Origin: Cognatishimia sp. WU-CL00825
Lineage (GTDB): Bacteria; Pseudomonadota; Alphaproteobacteria; Rhodobacterales; Rhodobacteraceae
Length of the DNA: 64,000 bases
Reading direction: 5' to 3'
Assembly (NCBI RefSeq): GCF_040364665.1
Contig: NZ_BAABWX010000001.1
Span: forward strand, 744,001-808,000
Shown piece by piece: positions 62,009 through 64,000 of this stretch. Each line of letters starts with the position of its first letter. Within the stretch, counting starts at the first letter, position 1. Both the position numbers and the translations under genes were made by a program. The notes under the pieces are model-generated. The model made no database searches, was not told where the DNA came from, and saw nothing but the letters and a program-made list of their open reading frames with translations.

Positions 62009-62614
62009 ATGGGCGTTGCAGTGATCAGTTTCTTGGCGTTTGGCGCGTCACAGGTTGCCACACCGGGGCCAGCCAATATGGCGCTGTTGGCCACAGGTGC
62101 GCGCTTTGGGTTTAGGGCAGCCATCCCCTTTGTCTTTGGCGTTGCTATAGGCAAACAGCTGATCATCTGGCCCATTGGTTTTGGACTTATGTCCTTGGCT
62201 GATCGCGTGCCGGTAATATTTGAGATATTTAAATATATTTCAGCGGCTTACATCGCATATCTCGCGTGGAAAGTTGCAAATATGCGCCTTGGAACTGCGG
62301 GGCAGGAAAGCAATGTACCTGGGTTTTTAGCCGGTCTTTGGGTGCATCCACTCAACCCGAAAGCCTGGGCGATGATTGTTGCTGGTTTTACGAATTTTGT
62401 CGTGCCTGGGACACCACCCTTGCAGGCCACGGCGACGATCGCCATCTGTCTATTCATATGTCAGATGGTATTCCATCCGATCTGGGCTTTGGGAGGAGAC
62501 CAGATTGCAAAAACTGTTGCGGGACAGCCCGCAGAGGTTTGGCTTATGCGCGTGCTGGCCGCTTTGACGGTCTTGTCCGTGCTGTATGTACTATTTGGAG
62601 GAACGAGTACGTGA
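62009..62614 (+). CDS. LysE-family transporter
   Basis: A 201-residue inner-membrane exporter with about six membrane segments and the family marks SQVATPGPANMALLATGARF near the start and GLWVHPLNPKAWAMIVAG in the middle. Family members export amino acids. It overlaps the acetyltransferase gene by four bases (GTGA). AAGGAG precedes the ATG. Substrate unknown. Confidence 0.9.
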   Translation: MGVAVISFLAFGASQVATPGPANMALLATGARFGFRAAIPFVFGVAIGKQLIIWPIGFGLMSLADRVPVIFEIFKYISAAYIAYLAWKVANMRLGTAGQESNVPGFLAGLWVHPLNPKAWAMIVAGFTNFVVPGTPPLQATATIAICLFICQMVFHPIWALGGDQIAKTVAGQPAEVWLMRVLAALTVLSVLYVLFGGTST

Positions 62615-63150
62615 AACACGACGCAATCGTGAATCAGCCCGTGATCGAAGCAGACCGCTTTGTGCTGCGCCCATTGCGGCGTTCTGATGCTGGTTTGATC
62701 GATCACTACGCAAGCGACCGCGTGTTGGCGCGCATGACCGTTGCGATCCCGCATCCGATCCCACCTGGCGCTACTGATGCGTTTATTACGCGCGCCTTGT
62801 CAGACGCACGTGTCGCGGATGTCTGGGCCATAGACGGGCAAAAAGACGGTGCCGAAGAGCTGATGGGAGTCATTTCGCTGGATCGCGTTGACCACGGAAA
62901 GTCGGAAATCGGCTATTGGGTGGCACCCCCATATTGGAACACTGGCGTTGCCTCTGCAGCTGTGCGTTGCCTGATCAATGCCAACCCGCTGAAGAGCGTG
63001 ACGATGTATGCCAGCGTTTTCCAAGACAACCCGGCCTCGGCACGGGTACTGACCAACAGCGGGTTTCAATACATTGGCGACGCTGAAAACTTTTCGGTTG
63101 CCCGTAATGCTGCCGTGCCCACCTGGACTTATAGTCTGAAGCTCGACTGA
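62611..63150 (+). CDS. GNAT acetyltransferase, RimJ/RimL type
   Basis: A 179-residue acetyltransferase starting GTG at 62611 with GGAGG upstream. FVLRPLRRSDAGLIDHYASD opens the fold; the acetyl-CoA site lies around GYWVAPPYWNTGVASAAVRC, and the late VFQDNPASARVLTNSGFQYI is typical of the RimJ/RimL-like group. Could modify a protein N-terminus or a small amine. Translationally coupled to the LysE gene. Confidence 0.85.
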   Translation: MKHDAIVNQPVIEADRFVLRPLRRSDAGLIDHYASDRVLARMTVAIPHPIPPGATDAFITRALSDARVADVWAIDGQKDGAEELMGVISLDRVDHGKSEIGYWVAPPYWNTGVASAAVRCLINANPLKSVTMYASVFQDNPASARVLTNSGFQYIGDAENFSVARNAAVPTWTYSLKLD

Positions 63151-63272
63151 CGCGCCCAAAACGCTGCAAATGGCCCAATGAGAGGCTTGCCGCGGCTCTC
63201 TGGTCAATCTTTGCTTTAGGTTGGCCGAAAAACATTTTATCAGGCAGGTCAATGATCCGCCGAAAGGACTAA

Positions 63273-64000
<728 letters not shown>

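Overview
The window is chromosomal DNA of an alphaproteobacterium, most likely a marine Rhodobacteraceae of the Roseobacter clade. Support comes from the rhodobacterial purC-purS-purQ block next to a DUF1476 (ATP synthase zeta-type) gene, an RNase E whose S1 domain is split by a long acidic insertion, an L21 protein with a helix-hairpin-helix tail, a zwf-pgl-pgi cluster, and intergenic hairpin elements that end in a GTATTTTTA-type tail. No insertion sequence, phage gene, CRISPR array or replication origin is visible.

Layout. 1-1831: 5' part of an MprF-like lipid flippase/synthetase gene (minus strand). 1960-4195: DUF1476 protein and purC, purS, purQ. 4232-7369: DctB/DctD-type two-component pair; the regulator lacks the sigma-54 GAFTGA loop. 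7370-11064: long structured leader, RNase E and a strong terminator. 11063-19023: TusA-like protein, CcdA, an overlapping alpha/beta-hydrolase and cytochrome P450 pair, a peptide-type ABC binding protein followed at once by a 37-residue entericidin-like lipoprotein that is easy to miss, a candidate small RNA, 3-hydroxybutyrate dehydrogenase and a patatin. 19041-24775: DUF502, pseudouridine catabolism (psuK-psuG), two secreted or membrane proteins whose divergent start codons overlap inside one CATG, ThiE-like and TfoX-N proteins. 24885-32111: TrmJ, CtaA, M32 carboxypeptidase, an outer-membrane-like protein and GyrA. 32321-41837: radical SAM protein, zwf-pgl-pgi behind a perfect LacI-type palindrome, a methyl-tetrahydrofolate module, Ppx/GppA, RlmE and a 58-residue protein.

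42142-54872 is the most interesting part. It is an accessory locus for quaternary-ammonium osmolytes. It holds a betainyl-CoA thioesterase-like gene, two GlxA/AraC regulators facing apart, and a tight eight-gene operon: CntA-like Rieske oxygenase, choline-sulfatase-like sulfatase, SDR, BKACE (CdhC-like), aldehyde dehydrogenase, second SDR, L-carnitine dehydrogenase-like enzyme and a BphA4-like flavoprotein reductase. A betaine-type binding protein gene converges on it. The carnitine to 3-dehydrocarnitine to glycine betaine route is complete here. The sulfatase, Rieske enzyme, aldehyde dehydrogenase and extra SDRs are not explained by that route and suggest a wider or new pathway, perhaps starting from a sulfated or otherwise modified quaternary amine.

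55235-59831 contains four tRNA genes around a LysR-controlled cluster of two different oxygenases and an SDR with no recognised pathway. 59953-64000 carries a DUF2059 protein, rplU-rpmA, a LysE exporter, a GNAT acetyltransferase and the start of obgE.

Functions come from reading motifs by eye and recalling family members; no search or alignment was run.
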